From: Pseudomonadota bacterium
GTDB taxonomy: Bacteria > Pseudomonadota > Gammaproteobacteria > Burkholderiales > Burkholderiaceae_B
Length of the DNA: 18,571 nucleotides
Reading direction: 5' to 3'
Assembly (NCBI GenBank): GCA_023388835.1
Contig: JAEWFK010000068.1
Coordinates: 1 to 18,571 of the forward strand
A program made the translations under genes and the position numbers. Under the pieces are notes generated by a model. That model was given only the letters and a program-made list of their open reading frames with translations. It was not told the origin of the DNA and did not search any database. Shown here one piece after another: positions 7,495 to 14,861 of this stretch. Position 1 is the stretch's first letter; each line of letters starts with the position of its first letter.

Positions 7495-8331
7495 ATGAAG
7501 CAAACTCTCGGAACGGGACAACGGATACTGTTGTGGAGCGGAGCTCTCCTGTTGGCGGCGCTGACCGGCTGCGCCTCCGTCCAGACCACCGAAAGCGGCA
7601 CCATCGGTGTGGACCGCAGGCAATATATGGCCGCGTCGGTTCCGGCGGAGACTTTGCAGCAGGAAGCCAACAAGCAGTATGTCCAGATGATGAGCGAAGC
7701 CAAAGCGGCCGGCGCGCTCGACGCCAATGCGGCGCAGGTCCAGCGGGTGAGGGCCATCACATCCCGGCTGATTGCTCAAGTCGGTGCCTTTCGGCCCGAC
7801 GCCGCGAGCTGGCCTTGGGAAGTGCACGTGCTCGCCGTCGACGAGGTCAATGCCTGGTGCATGCCCGGCGGCAAAATGGCGGTCTATAGCGGCCTGATCA
7901 ACAAGATCCAGCCCACCGACGACGAACTCGCTGCGGTGCTGGGGCACGAAATGGCGCACGCCTTGCGAGAGCACTCTCGAGAACAGATCTCGCAGCAAAT
8001 GGCGACACAGGTGGGGCTGTCAGTGCTGTCCGCCGTGACCGGTGTGTCCGCTGCCGGTGATCTGGGCGCGGCATTGTCGAATGTCATGTTCACGCTGCCC
8101 AAGAGCCGCACACACGAATCGGAAGCCGACCTGATCGGAGTCGAACTGGCTGCACGCGCCGGTTACGACCCCCGGGCCGCCGTTACGTTGTGGCAGAAGA
8201 TGGGTGCGCTGGGCGGGAGCAACGCGCCGCCTGAGTTCCTTTCCACTCATCCCTCGGCCGCAACGCGCAGCTCCGAACTGCAGCGCAATGCCGAGAAGGT
8301 CCTGCCGCTCTACGAAGCAGCCCGGCGTTGA
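7495..8331 (+). CDS. M48-family metalloprotease, lipoprotein (LoiP/YggG-like)
   Basis: This predicted zinc endopeptidase is tethered to the inner face of the outer membrane. The 278-residue product begins with a lipoprotein signal peptide ending LLLAALTGC, so Cys26 should be lipidated; the following Ala does not signal inner-membrane retention. The peptidase domain has HEMAH at 151-155 (zinc ligands His151 and His155, catalytic Glu152) and HESEAD at 208-213, supplying the ExxxD third-ligand motif (Glu209, Asp213). The arrangement matches LoiP/YggG and Oma1-like M48 enzymes of envelope quality control; there are no TPR repeats as in BepA. I chose ATG 7495 because GGAAGGGA lies 6 bases upstream and the signal peptide starts there; upstream in-frame codons overlap aroC. 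Confidence 0.92.
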   Translation: MKQTLGTGQRILLWSGALLLAALTGCASVQTTESGTIGVDRRQYMAASVPAETLQQEANKQYVQMMSEAKAAGALDANAAQVQRVRAITSRLIAQVGAFRPDAASWPWEVHVLAVDEVNAWCMPGGKMAVYSGLINKIQPTDDELAAVLGHEMAHALREHSREQISQQMATQVGLSVLSAVTGVSAAGDLGAALSNVMFTLPKSRTHESEADLIGVELAARAGYDPRAAVTLWQKMGALGGSNAPPEFLSTHPSAATRSSELQRNAEKVLPLYEAARR

Positions 8332-8342
8332 CCCCGACCTGA

Positions 8343-8369
8343 CTGGTATCCAGTTACTACTGATACCAG
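8343..8369. promoter_or_regulatory. Inverted repeat upstream of leuC, candidate operator
   Basis: CTGGTATC (8343-8350) and GATACCAG (8362-8369) are perfect inverted copies separated by 11 bases. A smaller palindrome, ACTGG-TAT-CCAGT (8342-8354), overlaps the left arm. The centre lies about 62 bases upstream of the predicted leuC transcription start, where LysR-type activators commonly have their recognition site. No T-run follows, so it is less likely to be a terminator for the M48 gene. No regulator gene adjoins it. Confidence 0.45.
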
Positions 8370-8383
8370 GATACGGGATTATC

Positions 8384-8411
8384 TTGTCTACGGAATTGGC
8401 ACTGGCATAAT
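8384..8411 (+). promoter_or_regulatory. Candidate sigma70 promoter for leuCDB-asd
   Basis: TTGTCT (8384-8389), 16 bases, then CATAAT (8406-8411). The -35 matches 4 of 6 and the -10 matches 5 of 6 consensus positions. Transcription would start near 8418, leaving a leader of about 83 bases before leuC. It is the best promoter match I see in the window. Confidence 0.5.
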
Positions 8412-8419
8412 GGAATCGA

Positions 8420-8436
8420 GCCCCGCAACACGGGGC
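8420..8436 (+). promoter_or_regulatory. First leader hairpin before leuC
   Basis: GCCCCG-CAACA-CGGGGC forms a perfect 6-bp stem with a 5-base loop. It would lie at the very 5' end of the predicted leuC mRNA. It could protect the transcript or take part in a structural switch with the second hairpin. Confidence 0.4.
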
Positions 8437-8447
8437 ACTCCATTCGC

Positions 8448-8483
8448 GCGCGGCGGCGCATTCCAGCGCCGCCTGTGCCTTTT
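8448..8483 (+). terminator. Second leader hairpin with short T-run, possible attenuator of leuC
   Basis: GGCGGCGC (8452-8459) and GCGCCGCC (8466-8473) form a perfect 8-bp stem with a 6-base loop. Pairing can extend outward with one bulge to 8448 and 8478. CTTTTCC follows (TTTT at 8480-8483), and the leuC Shine-Dalgarno AGGAA begins at 8486. The shape resembles an intrinsic terminator placed before the gene, but the T-run is short. Confidence 0.35.
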
Positions 8484-8500
8484 CCAGGAACAAGATCGAC

Positions 8501-9904
8501 ATGCCACAGACCCTGTATGACAAGCTCTGGTCCGCCCATGTGGTGCACCAGGAATCCGACGGCACCTGCCTGCTTTATATAGATCGGCATCTGGTGCACG
8601 AAGTCACAAGCCCCCAAGCCTTCGAAGGTCTGGCGATGGCGGACCGCAAGCCGTGGCGTATCAGCGCGAACCTGGCTGTCGCCGATCATAACGTCCCGAC
8701 CGAGAACCGGGCTTCAGGAATTAGCGACCCCGTGTCCAAGCTGCAGGTGGACACGCTCGACGAGAACTGCGAAAAATACGGCATCACTGAATTCGACATG
8801 AACGATGTGCGCCAGGGCATCGTCCACGTGATCGGGCCGGAGCAAGGCGCCACCTTGCCCGGTATGACCGTCGTCTGTGGCGATTCGCATACCAGCACTC
8901 ATGGCGCCGTCGCAGCGCTGGCCTTCGGTATCGGTACGTCTGAAGTCGAACACGTGCTGGCCACACAGACGCTGCTCATGAAGAAGAACAAGAGCATGCT
9001 GATCAGGGTCGAAGGCGAACTTCCGCCGGGCTGTACCGCCAAGGACCTGGTGCTGCACATCATCGGTCGCATCGGCACCGCGGGCGGCACGGGCCACGCC
9101 ATCGAATTCGGCGGCAGCACCATTCGCGCACTGTCGGTCGAAGGTCGCATGACAGTTTGCAACATGGCGATCGAAGCGGGTGCGCGCTCCGGCATGGTTG
9201 CGGTCGATGACAAGACGATCGAATATTTCCGTGGCCGGCCCTACGCTCCCACCGGTGCCGCCTGGGATCAGGCCGTCGAGTATTGGAAGACGCTGCATTC
9301 CGACGAAGGCGCACAGTTCGACAAGGTGGTGGAGATTGCCGCCGCCGACGTCGCGCCGCAGGTGACCTGGGGCACTTCGCCCGAAATGGTGCTGTCGATC
9401 AACGATCGCGTGCCCAATCCGGCGAACGTGAGCGACGAAGTGCGGCGCAGTGGCATGCTGCGGGCCTTGGAGTACATGGGTCTCGAAGCGGACATGCCGA
9501 TCAGCGACATCCGCATTGACCGCGTATTCATCGGCTCCTGTACGAATTCCCGCATCGAGGATCTGCGTTCTGCCGCTGAAGTCGTACGCGGACGCCGGGT
9601 CGCCGATTCCGTCAAGCAGGCCATGGTGGTGGCCGGGTCGGGCCTGGTCAAGCTTCAGGCCGAACAAGAAGGACTGGACAAGATTTTCCTGGATGCCGGC
9701 TTTGAATGGCGCGAGCCCGGCTGCTCCATGTGCCTGGCCATGAACGCCGACCGGCTCGAGCCGGGCGAGCGCTGCGCATCGACGTCGAACCGCAACTTTG
9801 AAGGACGCCAAGGGCAGGGCGGGCGCACGCACCTCGTGAGCCCCGCGATGGCCGCCGCGGCCGCCGTCGCCGGCCACTTCATCGACGTTCGCCAACTCGG
9901 ATAG
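8501..9904 (+). CDS. leuC: 3-isopropylmalate dehydratase large subunit (LeuC)
   Basis: LeuC pairs with LeuD to isomerise 2-isopropylmalate to 3-isopropylmalate in leucine synthesis. It is an aconitase-family subunit with a [4Fe-4S] cluster. The 467-residue product is the usual length of the bacterial LeuC type. Cluster cysteines are visible at Cys347 (FIGSCTNSRIEDL) and at Cys408 and Cys411 (EPGCSMCLAMN). Other family blocks are DHNVPTENR (62-70), VVCGDSHTSTHGA (124-136) and FGIGTSEVEHV. The ATG at 8501 follows AGGAA at 8486-8490. It is the first gene of leuC-leuD-leuB-asd, and leuD starts 8 bases after its stop. Confidence 0.98.
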   Translation: MPQTLYDKLWSAHVVHQESDGTCLLYIDRHLVHEVTSPQAFEGLAMADRKPWRISANLAVADHNVPTENRASGISDPVSKLQVDTLDENCEKYGITEFDMNDVRQGIVHVIGPEQGATLPGMTVVCGDSHTSTHGAVAALAFGIGTSEVEHVLATQTLLMKKNKSMLIRVEGELPPGCTAKDLVLHIIGRIGTAGGTGHAIEFGGSTIRALSVEGRMTVCNMAIEAGARSGMVAVDDKTIEYFRGRPYAPTGAAWDQAVEYWKTLHSDEGAQFDKVVEIAAADVAPQVTWGTSPEMVLSINDRVPNPANVSDEVRRSGMLRALEYMGLEADMPISDIRIDRVFIGSCTNSRIEDLRSAAEVVRGRRVADSVKQAMVVAGSGLVKLQAEQEGLDKIFLDAGFEWREPGCSMCLAMNADRLEPGERCASTSNRNFEGRQGQGGRTHLVSPAMAAAAAVAGHFIDVRQLG

Positions 9905-9912
9905 GAATTTCC

Positions 9913-10563
9913 ATGCAAGCATTCACCACACACAAGGGTCTGGCCGCTCCTTTGGATCGTTCCAACGTCGATACCGACCTCATCATTCCGAAGCAGTTCC
10001 TGAAGTCGATCAAGCGCACCGGTTTCGGCCCCAATCTGTTCGACGAACTGCGTTACCTGGATCACGGCGAACCGGGCATGGACAATAGCAAGCGCCCGCT
10101 GAATCCCGACTTCGTCCTGAACCAGCCGCGCTACCAGGGAGCGTCCATTCTGTTGGCGCGCGAGAATTTCGGCTGCGGCTCCAGCCGCGAGCATGCGCCA
10201 TGGGCCCTGACTCAGTTCGGCTTCCGCGCCATCATTGCGCCTTCGTATGCCGACATCTTCTTCAACAATAGCTTCAAGAACGGGCTGCTGCCGATCGTAT
10301 TGCCTGAAGCCGAGGTGGCGCGTCTGTTCGAGGAAGTGGACGCCACGGCGGGCTACGAACTGCAAATCGATCTTGAACGCCAGCTTGTCATCAAGCCAGA
10401 TGGCACTGAACTCTCCTTCGATATCGAGCCATTTCGCAAGCACTGTCTACTGAACGGCCTGGACGACATCGGGCTGACACTCGAAAAATCCGACAAGATC
10501 CGAGAGTTCGAGTCCGTCCGATTGAATCGTTTCCCATGGCTGGTTTCCGAACCCCAGGTTTGA
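9913..10563 (+). CDS. leuD: 3-isopropylmalate dehydratase small subunit (LeuD)
   Basis: LeuD is the swivel-domain subunit that completes the active site of isopropylmalate isomerase with LeuC. The 216-residue product has NVDTDLIIPKQFLKSIKRTG near the N-terminus and the substrate-recognition block NFGCGSSREHAPWAL, both diagnostic of LeuD. Its length is normal for the proteobacterial form. TAGGA before the ATG at 9913 overlaps the leuC stop, so the two subunits are probably made by coupled translation in matched amounts. The gap to leuB is 30 bases and contains AGGA for that gene. No intervening small gene is present. Confidence 0.98.
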   Translation: MQAFTTHKGLAAPLDRSNVDTDLIIPKQFLKSIKRTGFGPNLFDELRYLDHGEPGMDNSKRPLNPDFVLNQPRYQGASILLARENFGCGSSREHAPWALTQFGFRAIIAPSYADIFFNNSFKNGLLPIVLPEAEVARLFEEVDATAGYELQIDLERQLVIKPDGTELSFDIEPFRKHCLLNGLDDIGLTLEKSDKIREFESVRLNRFPWLVSEPQV

Positions 10564-10593
10564 ACCCGCAGTGCACCGCTTTCAGGAATCTAG

Positions 10594-11670
10594 ATGAGCA
10601 AGAAAATCGCAATACTGCCCGGTGACGGAATCGGGCCCGAAATCACCGATCAGGCTGCCCGCGTCTTGGGCGCGTTAGGCCTCGATCTCAAGATGAGTAC
10701 GGCGCCAGTGGGTGGCGCCGCCTACGATTTGCACGGGCATCCGCTGCCTCCCGAGACACTCAAGCTCGCCCAGGAGTCCGACGCCATTCTCTTTGGCGCG
10801 GTGGGTGACTGGAAGTACGACAAACTGGCGCGAGAGTTGCGGCCGGAGCAAGCCATTCTGGGCCTGCGCAAGGCACTGAGCCTGTTCGCCAATTTCCGCC
10901 CCGCCATTCTGTACCCTCAGTTGGCGAACGCTTCGTCGCTGAAACCTGAAATTGTCGCCGGGCTGGACATCCTGATCGTGCGTGAACTCACCGGCGACAT
11001 CTATTTCGGTCAGCCTCGAGGGGTACGCGAAGTCACGGAAGGTCCTTTCAAGGGCGAACGCCAAGGTTTCGACACCATGCACTATGCCGAGTCCGAGATC
11101 CGCCGAATCGCGCATGTCGCTTTCCAGGCCGCGGGCAAGCGTCAGGGCAGGTTGTGCAGCGTCGACAAGGCCAATGTCCTGGAAACCTCGCAGTTCTGGC
11201 GCGACATCATCATCGACGTTGCCCTTGAATATCCAGAAATCGAACTCTCGCACATGTATGTCGACAACGCCGCCATGCAACTGGTGCGCGCGCCCAAGGC
11301 TTTCGATGTGATCGTCACGGGCAACTTGTTCGGCGACATTCTGTCCGACGAAGCCGCCATGCTGACCGGCTCGATCGGCATGCTGCCTTCGGCTTCGCTC
11401 AATGCGTCGAATCAGGGTCTTTATGAGCCCAGCCATGGCTCAGCCCCCGACATCGCCGGCAAGGGCGTGGCCAATCCCCTGGCCACGATTCTTTCCGCCG
11501 CCATGCTGCTACGCTACTCCTTGAACCTGCCCGATCAGGCGTTGCGCGTCGAAGCCGCCGTTCAGAAGGTGCTCGAGCAGGGCCTGCGCACGGCAGACAT
11601 CCACGAAGAGGGCACCCAGCGCGTCGGTACGAGCGAGATGGGCGACGCTGTCTTGAAGGCCTTGTCATAA
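10594..11670 (+). CDS. leuB: 3-isopropylmalate dehydrogenase (LeuB)
   Basis: LeuB oxidatively decarboxylates 3-isopropylmalate with NAD+ to give 2-ketoisocaproate, the direct precursor of leucine. It is a cytoplasmic homodimer that needs Mg2+ or Mn2+. The 358-residue product shows ILPGDGIGPEIT (7-18), the substrate-binding loop ELTGDIYFGQPRG, SVDKANVLE with catalytic Lys192, YVDNAAMQL with Asp224, and the signature NLFGDILSDEAAMLTGS with metal ligands Asp248 and Asp252. The downstream GLYEPSHGSAPDIAGKG forms the NAD-binding loop. The length is standard. AGGA lies 6 bases before the start. The leuB-asd spacer is T-rich, which may separate expression of the two genes in part. Confidence 0.98.
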   Translation: MSKKIAILPGDGIGPEITDQAARVLGALGLDLKMSTAPVGGAAYDLHGHPLPPETLKLAQESDAILFGAVGDWKYDKLARELRPEQAILGLRKALSLFANFRPAILYPQLANASSLKPEIVAGLDILIVRELTGDIYFGQPRGVREVTEGPFKGERQGFDTMHYAESEIRRIAHVAFQAAGKRQGRLCSVDKANVLETSQFWRDIIIDVALEYPEIELSHMYVDNAAMQLVRAPKAFDVIVTGNLFGDILSDEAAMLTGSIGMLPSASLNASNQGLYEPSHGSAPDIAGKGVANPLATILSAAMLLRYSLNLPDQALRVEAAVQKVLEQGLRTADIHEEGTQRVGTSEMGDAVLKALS

Positions 11671-11717
11671 AATAAGGGGTTCATCATCATTTTTTTCATT
11701 TTTCAGGCGACAGCAAC

Positions 11718-12848
11718 ATGAACCAAGTAGTAGGTTTGGTCGGCTGGCGTGGCATGGTCGGTTCCGTCCTCATGCAGCGCATGCTCGACGAGAAAGATTT
11801 TTCGCTGTTCCAGCCGGTGTTCTTTTCCACGAGCAACGCCGGCGGGGCGGCGCCGAAATGGGCTGAAGGCGCCGGTCCGCTTCAGAACGCGTACGACATC
11901 GAGGCACTCAAGAAGCTGCCCATCATCGTGACCGCGCAAGGGGGCGATTACACGTCTGAAGTCCATCCCAAGCTCCGGGCGGCGGGCTGGGACGGCATCT
12001 GGATCGATGCGGCCAGCACCCTGCGCATGGCCGACGATTCGGTCATTGTGCTGGATCCGGTCAACCGCGATGTGGTCGATACCGCGCTCTCCCGCGGGGT
12101 CAAGAATTTCGTGGGCGGGAACTGCACGGTCAGTTGCATGTTGATGGGTCTGGCCGGTCTGTTCCGCCATGACCTGATCGAGTGGATGACCAGCATGACA
12201 TACCAGGCGGCATCAGGCGGCGGCGCACAACACATGCGCGAGCTGCTGACGCAGTTCGGTTTGCTGAATGCATCGGTCAAAGGGCTGCTGGACGATCCCG
12301 CATCGGCCATTCTCGAGATTGATCGTGGCATTCTTACAACACAAAAGGACGCAGCGCTGCCGACCGACCATTTCGGCGTTCCGCTAGGGGGCAACCTCAT
12401 TCCCTGGATCGACAAGGACCTCGGAAACGGCGTTTCCCGCGAAGAATGGAAGGCGGAAGCCGAGACCAACAAGATACTGGGCCGTGGCGCCGCCTTTGGC
12501 AGCAAGCCGATTCCGGTCGACGGCCTGTGTGTGCGCATCGGCGCCATGCGCTGCCACAGCCAGGCGCTCACCATCAAGCTGAAGCGCGATGTTCCGCTGG
12601 ATGAGATCACCGACATCATTCGCGAAGGGTCCGAATGGGCAAAAGTCGTGCCCAATGAGCGGGAAGCGACCATGCGGGATTTGACGCCAGTGGCCGTCAC
12701 CGGTACGCTCGACATACCCGTGGGGCGCTTGCGCAAGCTATCCATGGGTCCGGAATATCTCAGCGCGTTCACGGTCGGCGATCAGCTTCTTTGGGGCGCT
12801 GCAGAACCGTTGCGCCGCATGTTGCGTATAGCCCTTGGTGAGCTCTGA
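11718..12848 (+). CDS. asd: Aspartate-semialdehyde dehydrogenase (Asd)
   Basis: Asd reduces L-aspartyl-4-phosphate to aspartate semialdehyde with NADPH, feeding lysine, diaminopimelate, methionine and threonine synthesis; it is normally essential for peptidoglycan. The 376-residue product starts with the nucleotide-binding VGLVGWRGMVGSVL and has the catalytic FVGGNCTVSCMLMG (Cys136). YQAASGGGAQHMRELL and RIGAMRCHSQALTIKLKR (Arg274 and His280, substrate-binding and catalytic) follow. It is the long Gram-negative type related to E. coli Asd. The ATG at 11718 has AGG at 11705-11707, a rather wide spacing. It follows leuB, as in pseudomonads, and its stop lies 3 bases before the fimV-like start. 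Its product supplies the homoserine branch used by ThrB. Confidence 0.98.
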   Translation: MNQVVGLVGWRGMVGSVLMQRMLDEKDFSLFQPVFFSTSNAGGAAPKWAEGAGPLQNAYDIEALKKLPIIVTAQGGDYTSEVHPKLRAAGWDGIWIDAASTLRMADDSVIVLDPVNRDVVDTALSRGVKNFVGGNCTVSCMLMGLAGLFRHDLIEWMTSMTYQAASGGGAQHMRELLTQFGLLNASVKGLLDDPASAILEIDRGILTTQKDAALPTDHFGVPLGGNLIPWIDKDLGNGVSREEWKAEAETNKILGRGAAFGSKPIPVDGLCVRIGAMRCHSQALTIKLKRDVPLDEITDIIREGSEWAKVVPNEREATMRDLTPVAVTGTLDIPVGRLRKLSMGPEYLSAFTVGDQLLWGAAEPLRRMLRIALGEL

Positions 12849-12851
12849 AAA

Positions 12852-14858
12852 ATGTTGATGTCGCGTCGCGGTTCCGGTCTGTCCGTTACGGCCTTTAAAG
12901 CCGAATATTTGATCGGGGCCGTGATCGCGGCGTCAATAGGGTTTTCGACCGCCCAGGCGGCGAGCTTCGGGCATTCACGCATCGTGTCTGCACCGGGCCG
13001 GCCTCTGCATATCGAGATCCCAGTCTCCCAGCTTACTCAGCAGGAACTCGACAGCCTGCGGGCGACGCCTGCGCCGGCCGCAGCGTGGCAGCAAGCCGGC
13101 ATGACCCCGCCCGTGGCGCTTGAATCAATGCAGCTGGTGCTGCTCGACGGTTACCGGCCGGACACCAAGGTCATCCAGCTACGTTCCGAGCAGCCTACTG
13201 ATCAACCCATTGTCGACGTGCTGCTCGATATCCGCAGCGCATCCGGGAAGCAACGCTACCAGGTCAGCCTGCTGGCGCACGCCGACCTCAACGCCATTCA
13301 ACGTGCCGGTGGCGAAAACCTTCGCAATCCGCGGGCCATAGACGGCCGCGCGGTTTCGCGGTCGCCGGGCGGCCACGCCAGGGCAGGCGCCCGTATTTCC
13401 GTTCGCAATGGCGACAATATGTTCGCCATTGCGCAGCGCAACGCAGTGCAGGGCGTCACCGTCTATCAGATGATGATCGCGTTGCAGCGGGCGAACCGCC
13501 AGGCATTCATAGAAGACAACGTCAACCTGGTCAAGGCGGGCGCGACGCTCGCCATGCCGGATATCGACGCCCTCACGGCGCTGTCTGACCGTGAAGCGCG
13601 CCGCATCTTCCAACAGCACGCGCAGGCGTTCGCCAGGTACCGCCAACGCAGCGGCGCGACGAACATCACGACCGTGTCCGCCGCGGCAGCCGCGTCAGCC
13701 CAAGGCAATGTCTCGCCCGATACTCCTGTCGACTCGGGTCTTGCGGCTGCGCCTGAGACGAGCGGTGATCGTTTGCGGCTCTCTGGCGGTCCGGGCGCCG
13801 GGGGCACTACGTCTGGAAATGGGGCTGCCGGCCTTGGCGGCTCCAATATGGGCGTGGCGCCCACCGCAGCGGGCCACGGACGAAACTCGGGGAGCTTGCT
13901 GGCCGCGTCAGGAGTCATTGCTTCCGATGCGGTGACTGACCGGGCGCCGGACGCTTTATCCGGCGACATGAGCGGCCTTCGTTCCGGCGTGCTGGCCTCG
14001 GAAACGGTTGCCATGGCGGATGCAAGCTCGGCGACCCGGGATCCCGACGACGATGCTGCGTTACGAAAAGGTACCGAGGAATCGCAGAAGCGGGTCCTGG
14101 AGCTCGAAGATAATGTGCGGCATTTGAATGAAGCGCTGCAGAAGCAAGGACATGTCGCCGCCGAGGCCGCCCTTGAAGGCGCACGCAGCGTCAGCGAAGC
14201 CATCAAGGAAGCCATCGGCCTCTATGAAACAGACGGCGAGCCACGGGCTTCCGGCGATTCGACGGCGTCTTCGGCCACCGACACAGCGTCCAGCCGAACG
14301 GGCACCGGCCCGGAGGCCGAACCATCAAACGAGGCCGGCGCTTCCCTGCCCAACGGCGCTGAATCCAACAGCGCTACATCCAACAGCGCTACATCCAGCG
14401 GCACTGCATCCAACAGCGCTGCATCCAACAGCGCTGCATCCAACAGCGTTGCATCCAACAATGGCGCGGCGCCGGCGGCCGGCATGGGGGCCGCCACAGA
14501 ATCGCCCCGGGGGCCCGGTTCAGCGCCGTCGTCAGCACAGACCGGCATAAGCGCTTCCATCCCAGGCGGCGCTTCGACGGCGCTTAGCACCGCGCCTGGA
14601 GTCAATTCCTCAACAGCATCAGGCAAGGCGGAAAGAGAAGTGTCGTGGTTTCAGAATAATCTGCTTGCCGCCGTGGGCGGCGGGCTGTTGCTCCTTGTAT
14701 TGATCGTTGTATGGCTGTTGCGCCGGGCCAGTGCCGCGAAGCGCGATGCCTTCGAAAGCGACAGCCCCATCACTGACACCATGGTCCGCGAAAAACTGCG
14801 CGACATCGATCTTGATCTCGACCAGCCCTCCGATCCAGCCAGCCACCGAGTCTCCTGA
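12852..14858 (+). CDS. fimV: FimV/HubP-like LysM-domain protein
   Basis: FimV and HubP proteins are inner-membrane hubs that bind peptidoglycan and organise the cell pole, including type IV pili in Pseudomonas. The 668-residue product has a signal peptide (cut expected near AQA|AS, residue 36), the FimV N-terminal domain (about 37-150), a LysM-like domain (about 181-236, VRNGDNMFAIAQRN), a long Ala/Gly/Ser-rich linker, a predicted coiled coil (about 409-460), a Ser-Asn-Ala repeat at 505-539, one membrane segment (about 604-626) and a 40-residue cytoplasmic tail ending near IDLDLDQ. Typical FimV has a large cytoplasmic TPR region; it is absent here. GGTGAG before the ATG lies inside asd, and ATG 12858 is a possible second start. 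The symbol is given by domain order and synteny. Confidence 0.85.
   Translation: MLMSRRGSGLSVTAFKAEYLIGAVIAASIGFSTAQAASFGHSRIVSAPGRPLHIEIPVSQLTQQELDSLRATPAPAAAWQQAGMTPPVALESMQLVLLDGYRPDTKVIQLRSEQPTDQPIVDVLLDIRSASGKQRYQVSLLAHADLNAIQRAGGENLRNPRAIDGRAVSRSPGGHARAGARISVRNGDNMFAIAQRNAVQGVTVYQMMIALQRANRQAFIEDNVNLVKAGATLAMPDIDALTALSDREARRIFQQHAQAFARYRQRSGATNITTVSAAAAASAQGNVSPDTPVDSGLAAAPETSGDRLRLSGGPGAGGTTSGNGAAGLGGSNMGVAPTAAGHGRNSGSLLAASGVIASDAVTDRAPDALSGDMSGLRSGVLASETVAMADASSATRDPDDDAALRKGTEESQKRVLELEDNVRHLNEALQKQGHVAAEAALEGARSVSEAIKEAIGLYETDGEPRASGDSTASSATDTASSRTGTGPEAEPSNEAGASLPNGAESNSATSNSATSSGTASNSAASNSAASNSVASNNGAAPAAGMGAATESPRGPGSAPSSAQTGISASIPGGASTALSTAPGVNSSTASGKAEREVSWFQNNLLAAVGGGLLLLVLIVVWLLRRASAAKRDAFESDSPITDTMVREKLRDIDLDLDQPSDPASHRVS
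14364..14468 (+). repeat. 15-bp in-frame tandem repeat inside fimV
   Basis: There are seven consecutive 15-base units. Units 1 and 2 (14364-14393) are identical TCCAACAGCGCTACA. Unit 3 is diverged (TCCAGCGGCACTGCA). Units 4 and 5 (14409-14438) are identical TCCAACAGCGCTGCA, unit 6 differs from them by one base, and unit 7 is degenerate. The block at 14349-14363 looks like a further decayed copy. Each unit encodes five residues of the type SNSAT or SNSAA, so gain or loss of units keeps the frame. Confidence 0.9.
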
Positions 14859-14861
14859 CAC

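Noticed and set aside
6504..7760. Long minus-strand open frame (418 codons) opposite aroC and the M48 gene
   Set aside because: It is antisense to two unmistakable genes, has no recognisable domain and arises from the codon bias of a high-GC genome. The same holds for long antisense frames opposite leuC, thrB and the TRAP genes.
8410..8520. Leucine leader peptide for classical attenuation of leuC
   Set aside because: The frame starting at the ATG at 8410 overlaps the -10 element, begins before the predicted transcript start and has only two Leu codons.
14349..14468. Possible CRISPR-like array
   Set aside because: The units are directly adjacent with no spacers, are only 15 bases long and are in frame within a gene.
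14128..14550. Plus-strand frame with a repeated NPTALHP-type peptide
   Set aside because: This is the 15-bp fimV repeat read out of frame. FimV has the signal peptide, domains and membrane segment, so it is the real product.
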